In this document: positions 25,664-33,798 of the stretch, one piece after another
How the letters are laid out: every line of letters begins with the position of its first letter
Numbering within the stretch: the first letter of the stretch is position 1
Source: Woeseiaceae bacterium
Lineage (GTDB): Bacteria > Pseudomonadota > Gammaproteobacteria > Steroidobacterales > Woeseiaceae
Length of the DNA: 42,975 nt
Assembly (NCBI GenBank): GCA_028289545.1
Contig: JANQPG010000108.1
Span: 1 to 42,975 of the forward strand
Direction of reading: 5' to 3'
Made by a program: the position numbers and the translations under genes
The notes under the pieces: model-generated
The model's input: only the letters and a program-made list of their open reading frames with translations
Databases searched by the model: none
What the model was told of the DNA's origin: nothing

Positions 25664-26955
25664 TGGAAGTCCTCGTACTGTTGTCGACCTTCGTGCTGTT
25701 GTTCCTGCTGGGTGTGCCGATTGCGTTCTGTATCGGCGCGGCCACTCTGTGTGCATTTTTTGTCGCCATGGATGCGCTGCCGGCACTGACGACCATGGCT
25801 CAGCGTACCGCCGGCGGACTGAACAGTTTTGCGCTGCTGGCAATCCCCCTGTTCATACTCTCGGGGCAATTGATGGCGCGGGGCGGCATCGCCCGGCGGC
25901 TGATCGACTTCGCGAAGGCGTTTATCGGTATGCTGCCCGGTGGCCTGGCGTTCGTAAACATCGTGTCCTGCATGCTGTTCGGCTCGATTTCAGGGTCTGC
26001 TGTTGCGGCAACGTCGGCGGTAGGTGGCTTCATGATCCCCGAGATGGAGCGCGAGGGCTATAAACGCAATTTTGGCGCGGCGCTGACGGCAGCATCGTCA
26101 ACGACGGGGCTGCTGATTCCGCCGAGTAACATCCTGATCGTGTATGCCGTGGCCAGCGGCGGGATATCGATAGCCGCACTGTTTGTCGCCGGTTATCTAC
26201 CGGGACTACTCATGGGGCTGGCACTCATGGTGGTTGCCGCGGGCTACGCCAGGAAACACCGCCTCCCTGCAAGTTCGGCGGTCAGCCTGCGGGAGGTTGG
26301 CCGGCGTACGGTAGCGGCGTTGCCGAGCCTGCTGCTGATTGTGATTGTGATCGGCGGGATTCTTGGCGGTCTGTTCACGGCAACAGAGGCGGGTGCGGTT
26401 GCCGTGATTTATGCGTTCGGACTGGCCGTGTTCGCCTATCGCGAAGTGGCCTGGAGCGAACTCGGGAACATCCTGCTGCGCGCCGCCGAGACCACAGCCA
26501 TTGTCATGTTCCTGATCGGTACATCGATCACGATGTCGTGGCTGCTTGCATACGAGAATGTCCCGGAGGTCATGGCGGCAACACTGCTCGGCATCAGTGA
26601 GAACCCGCTTATCATCTTACTGATCATTAACCTGCTGTTGCTGCTAGTCGGCGTGTTCATGGATCTGACGCCGGCCGTGCTGATTTTTACCCCCATCTTC
26701 CTGCCCGTGGCGGTAGAACTCGGTATGTCGCCACTGCATTTCGGCATCATGTTGGTGTTGAATCTGACTATCGGGCTCTGCACGCCGCCCGTTGGCAGTA
26801 TCCTGTTTGTGAGTTCCGCGGTGGCGCGCACCGACATTGCGACAATTGTGCGTCCAATGCTGCCGATGTATCTCGCTTTGATTGCGGCGCTGTTGCTCGT
26901 GACGTATGTGCCCCAGATCAGCGAGGGTCTGCCGCGTATGTTGGGGCTCATGTAG
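25663..26955 (+). CDS. dctM: TRAP transporter large permease (DctM family)
   Basis: DctM is the transport subunit that moves substrate handed over by DctP across the inner membrane with Na+ or H+. The 430 residues form about 12 hydrophobic helices. Family motifs include FLLGVPIAFCIG at the start, GSISGSAVAATSAVGG and LIPPSN in the first half, and the mirrored GLCTPPVGSILF in the second half. GGAG lies nine bases before the ATG at 25663; a TTG three bases earlier is an alternative. It is followed after 39 bases by kduD, so catabolism and uptake are in one operon. Confidence 0.95.
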   Translation: MEVLVLLSTFVLLFLLGVPIAFCIGAATLCAFFVAMDALPALTTMAQRTAGGLNSFALLAIPLFILSGQLMARGGIARRLIDFAKAFIGMLPGGLAFVNIVSCMLFGSISGSAVAATSAVGGFMIPEMEREGYKRNFGAALTAASSTTGLLIPPSNILIVYAVASGGISIAALFVAGYLPGLLMGLALMVVAAGYARKHRLPASSAVSLREVGRRTVAALPSLLLIVIVIGGILGGLFTATEAGAVAVIYAFGLAVFAYREVAWSELGNILLRAAETTAIVMFLIGTSITMSWLLAYENVPEVMAATLLGISENPLIILLIINLLLLLVGVFMDLTPAVLIFTPIFLPVAVELGMSPLHFGIMLVLNLTIGLCTPPVGSILFVSSAVARTDIATIVRPMLPMYLALIAALLLVTYVPQISEGLPRMLGLM

Positions 26956-26994
26956 GTCGGCGGATTTGAGGGTTACCGACAAGGAGACTAGGCA

Positions 26995-27774
26995 ATGTTC
27001 GATCTGAACGGACAAGTGGCGCTTGTGACCGGCGCAACCCACGGGCTCGGCATGGCAATGGCCGACGCGCTTGGATCTGCCGGAGCGACGCTCGTCGTCA
27101 ACGGAAGATCGTCGCAGGAGAAGATCGACAAGGCGGTGGCTCACTACCGCGGACAGGGTTTCGGGGCTCACGGCTATCGCTTCGACGTCACCGACGAGGC
27201 TGAGGTGGTCGACGCGGTCGAGAAGATCGAGCGCGAGGTGGGGGCGATTCGCATACTGATCAACAACGCCGGCATCATCCGCCGCGTGCCGCTCCTGGAT
27301 ATGCCGCTCGAGGAGTGGGAGCTCGTGCTCAAGACCGATCTGACCAGCGCGTTCATCATGTCGCGGGCCGTTGCGCACGGGATGCGCGAACGCGGTGCCG
27401 GCAAGATCATCAACATCTGCTCGATGATGAGCGAAATCGGCCGCGACACGGTGGGTGCCTATGCCGCCGCGAAAGGTGGTCTCAAGATGCTCACACGCAA
27501 TATGGCGACCGAGTGGGCTCGATACAACATCCAGGTCAACGGCATCGGTCCCGGATACTTCGCAACCGAGCAGACTGCGCCGATCCGGCAAGCCGGCCAC
27601 CCGTTCAACGATTTCATCATTAGTCGCACACCGGCCGCGCGCTGGGGTGACCCCGCCGATCTCGGCGGGACGGCCGTGTTCCTGTCGTCCGCGGCGAGCG
27701 ATTTTGTCAACGGTCAAGTTATTTACGTGGACGGCGGGATACTCGCGACAATCGGCAAGCCCGCCAACGAATAG
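26995..27774 (+). CDS. kduD: 2-dehydro-3-deoxy-D-gluconate 5-dehydrogenase (SDR family)
   Basis: KduD reduces 2,5-diketo-3-deoxygluconate, the KduI product, to 2-keto-3-deoxygluconate with NAD(P)H. The 259 residues (E. coli 253) are a classical short-chain dehydrogenase: cofactor motif TGATHGLG at 12-19, NNAG, and the catalytic set Ser143, Tyr156 and Lys160 in YAAAK. AAGGAG precedes the ATG. The pairing with kduI makes this assignment stronger than for an isolated dehydrogenase. The following enzymes, KdgK and KdgA, are not in the window. Confidence 0.93.
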   Translation: MFDLNGQVALVTGATHGLGMAMADALGSAGATLVVNGRSSQEKIDKAVAHYRGQGFGAHGYRFDVTDEAEVVDAVEKIEREVGAIRILINNAGIIRRVPLLDMPLEEWELVLKTDLTSAFIMSRAVAHGMRERGAGKIINICSMMSEIGRDTVGAYAAAKGGLKMLTRNMATEWARYNIQVNGIGPGYFATEQTAPIRQAGHPFNDFIISRTPAARWGDPADLGGTAVFLSSAASDFVNGQVIYVDGGILATIGKPANE

Positions 27775-27817
27775 GCACTACGTCGCGGTCAGGAGCGACC
27801 GTCTGTTTTACACTGTG

Positions 27818-27834
27818 CACGGTTTTAAGCCGTG
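27818..27834. repeat. Short inverted repeat downstream of kduD
   Basis: CACGG (27818-27822) and CCGTG (27830-27834) flank TTTTAAG, 12 bases before the next start codon. It may form a small hairpin over the ribosome-binding region of the membrane protein gene. It is too weak for a terminator. Confidence 0.3.
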
Positions 27835-27845
27835 GGCGGAACGTC

Positions 27846-28889
27846 ATGGCCTATCAGTTTGGCGTATTGACCTTCATTGTGATCGCAGCGTCGATCGCAT
27901 TCGCTTCGGTGGTCATATCGTTGTGGGAAGGCCGCTGGGAAGTCGCCGCGGGCGTGTCGGCCGTGTTGGCCCTGTTTTATCGTTATATGGATGTGCCGGT
28001 CCCTTTGCTGCAGCGCCTGGGCCTGCTGTTCAGGGAGGGCGTGCCGCTTGCGCCTTATGGCTTTCGCCGCAATGCGACCCTGGGCTACTGGCTCGGTATC
28101 CCGCTGATCTACGTGGGGCACGCAATCACGGCCCTTACCCTTTTGCTGTTCTGGGAACTCATGAAGAGGCCCGTTGACGGGGTGCCGCTCGGCCTCGGTT
28201 TTGCGTTCGCCATCACGGCCTACTCCGCGGGAATGGGTCTGGTCGAATCGAGTTATAGCTTGTGGGCCGAGAGACTCGACGGCGTGCTGCCTGGCGACGC
28301 GGGATCAAGCCCGCTGAGATCGGTGGTCTGGAGCACGGCCGTGTTGTCGATATTGCTCGTCTTCCTGTACGTCGCCGAGTACCCAACCGGGTCCGTTGCA
28401 CATCGGAGTGCCGGGACGGCCGATTCCGGCGCGGCGGCGCAGCTCGTCCCGGGCGGACGGGTCGACCTGGCAGATTTCATTGTGCTTACGGGTGGGACCT
28501 GGACGGGCGAGGCGTGGATGCAGGAGGACAATTCCGGATCGGCGAGCCGTGCGCCGGTGGCGGTGCGCGCGGCGCTCATCGGCGGCGACAGCCTGCGGTT
28601 GACGGCGGGCGTTCCGGGGGAGAGCGGTGCGCCTCGAGAATGGTCCTTCCAGCTGAGAGAGGGTGGTCAGAAGCTCAACGAACTTGTTGTTCTCGAGCGT
28701 ACCGAGTTGCTGAACGGTGAGCTTCAGATCGTCGCTTACGGCCATGACAGCGAAGTGCAGTCGAGAGTGCGCTGGACATTTCTGATAGGAGAAGAGGTGT
28801 TCAGACTACAGCAGCACGTTGAGCCGAGCGCTGGTCATCTCGTGCTTCAACGCGAGTACAACCTGACCCGGCCGCCCGGGAGCGAGTGA
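27846..28889 (+). CDS. Membrane protein of unknown function
   Basis: I do not recognise this 347-residue protein. Hydrophobic segments lie at about residues 6-25, 33-48, 82-103, 114-134 and 158-178, followed by a soluble C-terminal domain of about 165 residues rich in beta-strand pattern (FIVLTGGTWTGEAWMQED, LTAGVPGESG, WTFLIGEEVFRLQQHV). The C-terminal part could lie in the periplasm. It starts 71 bases after kduD in the same direction and may be the last gene of that operon, or a separate unit. GGA six bases upstream is a modest ribosome site. Codon use looks like its neighbours. No enzyme motif is visible. Confidence 0.75.
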   Translation: MAYQFGVLTFIVIAASIAFASVVISLWEGRWEVAAGVSAVLALFYRYMDVPVPLLQRLGLLFREGVPLAPYGFRRNATLGYWLGIPLIYVGHAITALTLLLFWELMKRPVDGVPLGLGFAFAITAYSAGMGLVESSYSLWAERLDGVLPGDAGSSPLRSVVWSTAVLSILLVFLYVAEYPTGSVAHRSAGTADSGAAAQLVPGGRVDLADFIVLTGGTWTGEAWMQEDNSGSASRAPVAVRAALIGGDSLRLTAGVPGESGAPREWSFQLREGGQKLNELVVLERTELLNGELQIVAYGHDSEVQSRVRWTFLIGEEVFRLQQHVEPSAGHLVLQREYNLTRPPGSE

Positions 28890-28970
28890 GGAGTCCGGAA
28901 GGGGAAGCCGAAACAGCTCAAGTTTTCGCTGGCGCTGCCGATAGCCAAATACCGGGTCCGGGAGCGAACA

Positions 28971-29936
28971 ATGGAGTCACCGGCAGTACCTGCAAACGAA
29001 ACCGCACGTCTACTGAGCCTGCACCAGCTGCAGATTCTGGACACGCACACAGAGCGGAACTTCGATCGAATTACGAGCATTGCCCGGCGGGTATTCCAAA
29101 CGGATATATGCCTCGTGAGTCTCATCGATAGAGATCGTCAGTGGTTCAAGTCCCGGCAGGGTCTCGATGTGGAAGAGACTCCCCGAGAGATTTCTTTTTG
29201 CGGCCACACAATCCTCGACGACGAGGTTTTTGTCATCGAAGATGCTCTGAGCGATCCGCGGTTCCTCGACAATCCTCTGGTTCTGGAAGAGCCGAACATC
29301 CGGTTTTATGCCGGCTGTCCCGTGCGGGGACCGGGAGGCTATCGCGTCGGGACCTTGTGTGTGATCGACCGTAAGCCACGACAGTTCTCACATGAGGATC
29401 GCGACATGTTGCGCGACATGGCGGGTTTGGTCGAGGACGAACTGGCCTTCTCGTCGCAGGCGATCGTCGACGAATTGACGAGCCTCGCCAACCGCCGCGG
29501 TTTTAACGTGGTCGCGGGTCATCTTTTGAGTCTCTGTCGCCGCGCGAAGAGTGATGCTGAACTCATCATGTTCGATCTCGACGGCCTGAAAGGCATCAAC
29601 GACAGCTTGGGTCATGATGCGGGGGACGTCCTGCTGAGCAGGTTCGCCGCTCTTCTCGTCAAAGCATTCCCTACGGCCGATGTGATCGCCCGAATGGGTG
29701 GCGACGAATTTGCCGTATTACTGTTCGCGCCTGAAAGCGGCTCGGAGGGGGCGTTGCGACGGCTCGAGCAAATGGCGGCGGACGCCGAAACCGTTGCCGA
29801 ACAACGCCTTTCCTGGAGCAAGGGGTGCGCAACGCTCGATATCCACAAACACCTGACGATCGACAGCCTCGTAAAGGAAGCCGACAGGCATCTCTACGAC
29901 GATAAGGCCACCCGATGTCGCATCGGCATCCTGTGA
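28971..29936 (+). CDS. GAF-GGDEF diguanylate cyclase
   Basis: The 321-residue signalling protein has an N-terminal GAF sensor (about residues 25-155, with CLVSLIDRDRQWFKS and EISFCGHTI) and a C-terminal GGDEF domain (about 165-318). The active-site motif is intact (RMGGDEF, residues 241-247), preceded by DELTSLANRRGF and GHDAGD, so it should make cyclic di-GMP from two GTP. The RxxD inhibitory site normally five residues before GGDEF is absent, so product inhibition through it is unlikely. GGGAG lies six bases before the ATG. It converges with the cytochrome gene across 39 bases. The signal sensed by the GAF domain is unknown. Confidence 0.92.
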   Translation: MESPAVPANETARLLSLHQLQILDTHTERNFDRITSIARRVFQTDICLVSLIDRDRQWFKSRQGLDVEETPREISFCGHTILDDEVFVIEDALSDPRFLDNPLVLEEPNIRFYAGCPVRGPGGYRVGTLCVIDRKPRQFSHEDRDMLRDMAGLVEDELAFSSQAIVDELTSLANRRGFNVVAGHLLSLCRRAKSDAELIMFDLDGLKGINDSLGHDAGDVLLSRFAALLVKAFPTADVIARMGGDEFAVLLFAPESGSEGALRRLEQMAADAETVAEQRLSWSKGCATLDIHKHLTIDSLVKEADRHLYDDKATRCRIGIL

Positions 29937-29975
29937 GCGTTTCGCCTTTGGGCAAATGAGTGCGCGGTGTTTTGG

Positions 29976-30626
29976 TCAGCGCCGCTGGTACACGCCGAAA
30001 TAGACAAAAGGTTCCGGACTTTCGCGTCCCGGCTCCACGTTGGCCGGTACTCGGTGCCTGACGGGCTCCACGCTGCGGAGATAGGCCACCATAGCCGCCA
30101 CGTCGTCGTCCGTGATCTGCGCATAACCCGGCCAGGGCATGACGCGGATGCCGCCGGCGCCGTGTCTGCCGGCGCCGAAGCGGATGGCGTTGGCAATTTG
30201 CGTATCGCTCCAGCCGCCAATGCCGGTCTCCACATCCGAGGTAATGTTCGACGGAAACACGACGCCCGGCCTGTCATCTCCTAGCGGGTTGCTCCACGCG
30301 ATCCCGGTACGTGAGCCGGCGAGAGCCTTCAGCGGATCGGGTTCTCCGACCAATGCGCCGTCCGTGTGGCATGCTCCGCAGCCGAGAAGTTCGACGAGGT
30401 ATTCGCCACGCTCGACCTGGTCCGCGTATTCGGGCGCATAACGGCCGGGAAGTGCTGCCGGCGCATCGAGGACGGTTGCAGCCTCGAGTTCGACATAGTC
30501 CTCGAGTGGGTTGTATGCGTCGTCGGCGGCGCAGGCAACGAGGACGAGCGGTGTGAGAACAAATAGCCCGAGAGTTGTCGTACTACGGACGACGGTTTGA
30601 GGAACGTTGGGTTTGCGAAAAAACAT
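29976..30626 (-). CDS. Cytochrome c family lipoprotein
   Basis: I place the start at the ATG complementary to 30624-30626, giving 216 residues with a lipoprotein signal (LVLVACA, Cys32) and a GGAAC ribosome sequence upstream. The longer frame to 30776 overlaps the divergent ydbH-like gene and adds a 50-residue threonine/alanine-rich lead. One haem-binding motif, CGACH (83-87), is present, and the axial methionine is probably in RVMPWPGYAQITDDD. This is a class I mono-haem cytochrome fold similar to electron-transfer subunits of membrane dehydrogenases, anchored to the periplasmic face. No partner oxidoreductase lies nearby. Confidence 0.88.
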   Translation of the reverse strand: MFFRKPNVPQTVVRSTTTLGLFVLTPLVLVACAADDAYNPLEDYVELEAATVLDAPAALPGRYAPEYADQVERGEYLVELLGCGACHTDGALVGEPDPLKALAGSRTGIAWSNPLGDDRPGVVFPSNITSDVETGIGGWSDTQIANAIRFGAGRHGAGGIRVMPWPGYAQITDDDVAAMVAYLRSVEPVRHRVPANVEPGRESPEPFVYFGVYQRR

Positions 30627-30702
30627 CACTACTGTTCCAGCGGCAGTTGTCCGGTTAGTCTGTGACAGTCCAGCCGGGGATGACATAGCGGAAAACACAT
30701 AG

Positions 30703-33030
30703 ATGAGGGCCGTGCGTCTTGTAGCGATGCTGCTGGCGGCAATTGTGCTTGTTGTGGCTATTGCCGTGGCGGTCATGAACCACTATCGCGATGGCATTGC
30801 TCGCCAGATGGCGGCCGACCTGCTTTCGCCGTACGAGATTCGGGTGGACGACGTATCGGTCGGCTCGCTGGGCGTCGAGCGCATCGAATTCGATCTGATC
30901 GCATTGCGCCGCGATGATGGCCTCCGCGTCATCATTGAAGGCGCAAAGCTGCCGGTCAGCTCGGGCGGGCTGGAGGGGGTGTCGGTCGACATCGATCGCG
31001 TCCGAATCGAACCTGCTGTGGGTGATCCCAATGCAGGCGCTGCGGATATTGCCGCCATCCTGGAGCGGCTGTTGGTGCTGCCCGAGTTGTTTCCGGAGCT
31101 GAGCGTGGATGTGGCCCACCTGACCCTGCAAGGCTATCCGGAACTGACCCGCCTCACATGGCGGTCCGAGGCGGGCGCGCAGGCGTTAGGCGTCGACCTC
31201 GAGGGGCTCCGGATGACGGCTGAACTCGAAGCAGTGGACGCAGCTGACCGTTCGACAGGCAGTGTGACTCTCTCGGTCGGTGGCGAGGAGGCCCTCGAAA
31301 TCCTGCTTGCGCTCGACACTGCCTCGGACGGCTATGAAGTGGAGGGATCGCTGGAGCTGGTTGCCGAGCCGATGTTGCCGATGTTGATCCGAGCCGGCTG
31401 GCTGCCGGCGGAACTATTGCGACTCGACGCGAATCTTGCAGGATCCTTCACGGCTAAGCTGTCCGGGGGTGATGCGCCACTGGCAACGCTTGCGCTGGAT
31501 ATCGTTGCGGATCAAGGGGCCGAAGTCCGGCACGGATCTGAGGGCGGAGGAGCAATCAACGTCTTTCTTCTCGAAGGTAACGAAGCCGGGGTTGAACTCG
31601 AGTATCCCTCGGGCGACTGGCGGATATCGGTTGCCGAGGCCCGTCTACAGGTCGATCACGACGTCATCAGCGGCTTGCGCCTGCGCCTTCAGGATCTCGT
31701 CTGCGCGCCGGGTATCGATTGTGCGATGCGTGGCAGCTTCGAGCGCATAACGGTCGGCAATGGCGTCGGCCTCAAGGGCGGGGCGGAGGGTCTGGCGCTG
31801 TCTTTGCGCGATGGGAGCTGGCGTGTGGAGCTAGCCGAAGCATTGATCGACGCTGATGGCATTACGGGTCCCGCGGACCTCGCCGCCGCACTGTCCATTC
31901 GCGCCAGCGCCGTTACCGCGGAGGGCACAGAAACGGTGCAGGGCAACTTGGAGCTGCTGTCGCCGGACATCCGGCTCTCGGGCCGATCTGTTTCAGTACC
32001 GGCGGCTCGCGGCGCGTTCGGCCGCAACGCCAACGACCTGACGCTTGACCTTGAGTTTGGGGAGAGAGACAAGGCGCAGTTTGCCGACGTCTCGGTCACC
32101 CACGACCTCGTCACCGACGCAACCCGGCTCCTGATCGACGACGCTCAGATCAATTTCTCGGACCAGGCTTTGTCGGCCCTGATCGAAGGCTGGTCTGAGG
32201 ACTGGGATCTGGTCGCGGGCAGTTGGCGGGCGAGTGGGGAGTTTCTGCGTGGCAAAGACGGGGCGGTCGAGTTCTCTGCTCGCCAGGCGCTGGACGCCGT
32301 CGCAGGCAACTACGGCGACATCGCCTTTACGGGGTTGAATGCGGCGCTGACGACGGCGGAGACCGCATGGCCCCCGGCTGAGCCGCAGGCCGTTTTTGTG
32401 TCCGTGGGCGTCGTGGATGTGGGCTTCCCCTTGCGCAATCTCGAGTCTGTGCTGACAGTGGATGCCGGCTCGAGGCGAATTGCCGTCGACGAGACGCATG
32501 TGGAAGCACTGGGCGGGAATGTTGAGGTGGAGCCGTTCGTATTCGACCCGGAAGCCGATACGCTGAGCGTCGTGTTGAGACCGGATGCCGTTCAGCTGCC
32601 ATTAATGGCGGAACTCGCAAACTTCGAGGCATTGAAGGTGCTGGGCAGCGTCAGCGGAGTAATACCAGTGACGATGGGCCCGAACGGCGTGACCGTCGAA
32701 GACGGGCGTTTGATCGGTGATGCACCCGGTGGAACGATTCGGTACGAAGCGGCGGGCTGCACGGAAGAGGTAATGCAGGCGCGCACCGGGCTGGACTACG
32801 CGCGCTGCGTGCTGACTCACTACGAGTTCGAGAGTCTGACGTCGGATGTAAGTTATAGCGAAGATGGCAATCTGGTGATTGATATGAGGCTCGAGGGTAT
32901 GAACCCGCAACACGATCCGGATCAGCCGGTGAACTTAAATCCAACCTTGACGACTAACGTTATCGATTTGATCAGAAGCCTGCAGGCTGCGCGCTCGATC
33001 GAGGACGTGTTTAACCGGCAGGTGAACTGA
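30703..33030 (+). CDS. ydbH: YdbH-family AsmA-like envelope protein
   Basis: The 775-residue protein has one N-terminal transmembrane helix (about 5-25) and a long, strand-rich periplasmic body with repeated amphipathic beta segments. The C-terminal part contains GVIPVTMGPNGVTVEDGRL, ALGGNVEVEPF and a region ending NLNPTLTTNVIDLIRSLQAAR, which resembles the YdbH (dicarboxylate-transport annotated) family. E. coli YdbH is one of three AsmA-like proteins (with TamB and YhdP) that carry phospholipids across the periplasm. It is shorter than the E. coli protein (about 880). The next two genes are its usual partners ynbE and ydbL, which strongly supports the assignment. No clear ribosome-binding site precedes the ATG. 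Confidence 0.9.
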   Translation: MRAVRLVAMLLAAIVLVVAIAVAVMNHYRDGIARQMAADLLSPYEIRVDDVSVGSLGVERIEFDLIALRRDDGLRVIIEGAKLPVSSGGLEGVSVDIDRVRIEPAVGDPNAGAADIAAILERLLVLPELFPELSVDVAHLTLQGYPELTRLTWRSEAGAQALGVDLEGLRMTAELEAVDAADRSTGSVTLSVGGEEALEILLALDTASDGYEVEGSLELVAEPMLPMLIRAGWLPAELLRLDANLAGSFTAKLSGGDAPLATLALDIVADQGAEVRHGSEGGGAINVFLLEGNEAGVELEYPSGDWRISVAEARLQVDHDVISGLRLRLQDLVCAPGIDCAMRGSFERITVGNGVGLKGGAEGLALSLRDGSWRVELAEALIDADGITGPADLAAALSIRASAVTAEGTETVQGNLELLSPDIRLSGRSVSVPAARGAFGRNANDLTLDLEFGERDKAQFADVSVTHDLVTDATRLLIDDAQINFSDQALSALIEGWSEDWDLVAGSWRASGEFLRGKDGAVEFSARQALDAVAGNYGDIAFTGLNAALTTAETAWPPAEPQAVFVSVGVVDVGFPLRNLESVLTVDAGSRRIAVDETHVEALGGNVEVEPFVFDPEADTLSVVLRPDAVQLPLMAELANFEALKVLGSVSGVIPVTMGPNGVTVEDGRLIGDAPGGTIRYEAAGCTEEVMQARTGLDYARCVLTHYEFESLTSDVSYSEDGNLVIDMRLEGMNPQHDPDQPVNLNPTLTTNVIDLIRSLQAARSIEDVFNRQVN

Positions 33031-33113
33031 ACGATGCCTCCCGGGATTGCCGCTAGGCAGGCTCGGGCACATGGGCTAAGCTCAACCGAACAAAGCGGAG
33101 CAGGCGCTGGAAG

Positions 33114-33317
33114 ATGAAGAATGGGACTGACAAATGGGCGGTTTTACTGGTTGCCGTGACCCTCGGCGCAACGGCCGGTTGCACACCGACGGTACGAGTA
33201 GAGGCGCCGAAGGAACCGATCGAAATCAACTTGAACGTCAAGATCGAACACGAGATTCGCGTGCAGGTGGACAAGGAGCTCGAGGGTCTGTTCGAGGAAG
33301 ACAGCAGCCTGTTCTGA
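33114..33317 (+). CDS. ynbE: YnbE-like small lipoprotein
   Basis: The 67-residue product is an outer-membrane lipoprotein by its lipobox GATAGC (Cys23), followed by the strand pattern VRVEAPKEPIEINLNVKIEH that is characteristic of YnbE. In E. coli YnbE multimers continue the beta-groove of YdbH to the outer membrane. It lies 83 bases after ydbH and 64 before ydbL, the conserved three-gene order. Its small size makes it easy to miss; the context makes it secure. Confidence 0.9.
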   Translation: MKNGTDKWAVLLVAVTLGATAGCTPTVRVEAPKEPIEINLNVKIEHEIRVQVDKELEGLFEEDSSLF

Positions 33318-33381
33318 GCCACGTGTTCGGGGCCCCATTTCAAATAGCGTGTTTAAAACAGTTTATTCCGAGTGAGCCGTC

Positions 33382-33705
33382 ATGAAACGACTTGTCGCAG
33401 CCGTAGTACTGATATTTGCCCTGCAGAATGCATGGGCCATCGACATCAACAGCGCAAAAGATCAGGGCCTTGTCGGTGAGGCCAACACAGGTTATCTGGC
33501 GCCGGTCCGGCAGCCGGCGAGCGCCGAAGTGCAGGCGCTGATCAAGGACGTCAATCGCAAGCGCCGAGCTCAGTTCGAGCGCACGGCAAAAAGCACGGGG
33601 GCAACCCTCGATCAAGTGCGCGTGCGCTTCTACCAGCTTGCCGTGCAGAAGACCAAGCCGGGGCATCATTATCAGGATGCCAGCGGGGCGTGGAAGCGTA
33701 AGTAG
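33382..33705 (+). CDS. ydbL: YdbL family periplasmic protein (DUF1318)
   Basis: The 107-residue product has a signal peptide (MKRLVAAVVLIFALQNAWA, cleaved before IDIN) and the DUF1318 pattern: AKDQGLVGEANTGYLAPV, then a helical NRKRRAQFERTAKSTG and VRVRFYQLAVQK. E. coli YdbL appears to modulate YdbH-YnbE assembly in the periplasm. It ends the ydbH-ynbE-ydbL set. No terminator is obvious in the 90 bases before the next gene. Confidence 0.92.
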   Translation: MKRLVAAVVLIFALQNAWAIDINSAKDQGLVGEANTGYLAPVRQPASAEVQALIKDVNRKRRAQFERTAKSTGATLDQVRVRFYQLAVQKTKPGHHYQDASGAWKRK

Positions 33706-33781
33706 CGCCGTTCGCGTTTCGATTATGACGCGCGTGCGATAAACCAAGCGCGCTAATCGAGCATCCAAGGGGCAGTCCAGA

Positions 33782-33798
33782 AAGGAGGATGCGCCCTG
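33782..33798 (+). promoter_or_regulatory. Shine-Dalgarno sequence directing a CTG start codon
   Basis: AAGGAGG (33782-33788) is a near-complete anti-16S match. With a 7-base spacer it positions the CTG at 33796, in frame with the lipoprotein signal and hydrolase. The ATG at 33789 abuts the site and is in another frame that stops after about 36 codons. No ATG, GTG or TTG lies in the correct frame between the upstream stop (33754) and the signal peptide. Confidence 0.7.
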
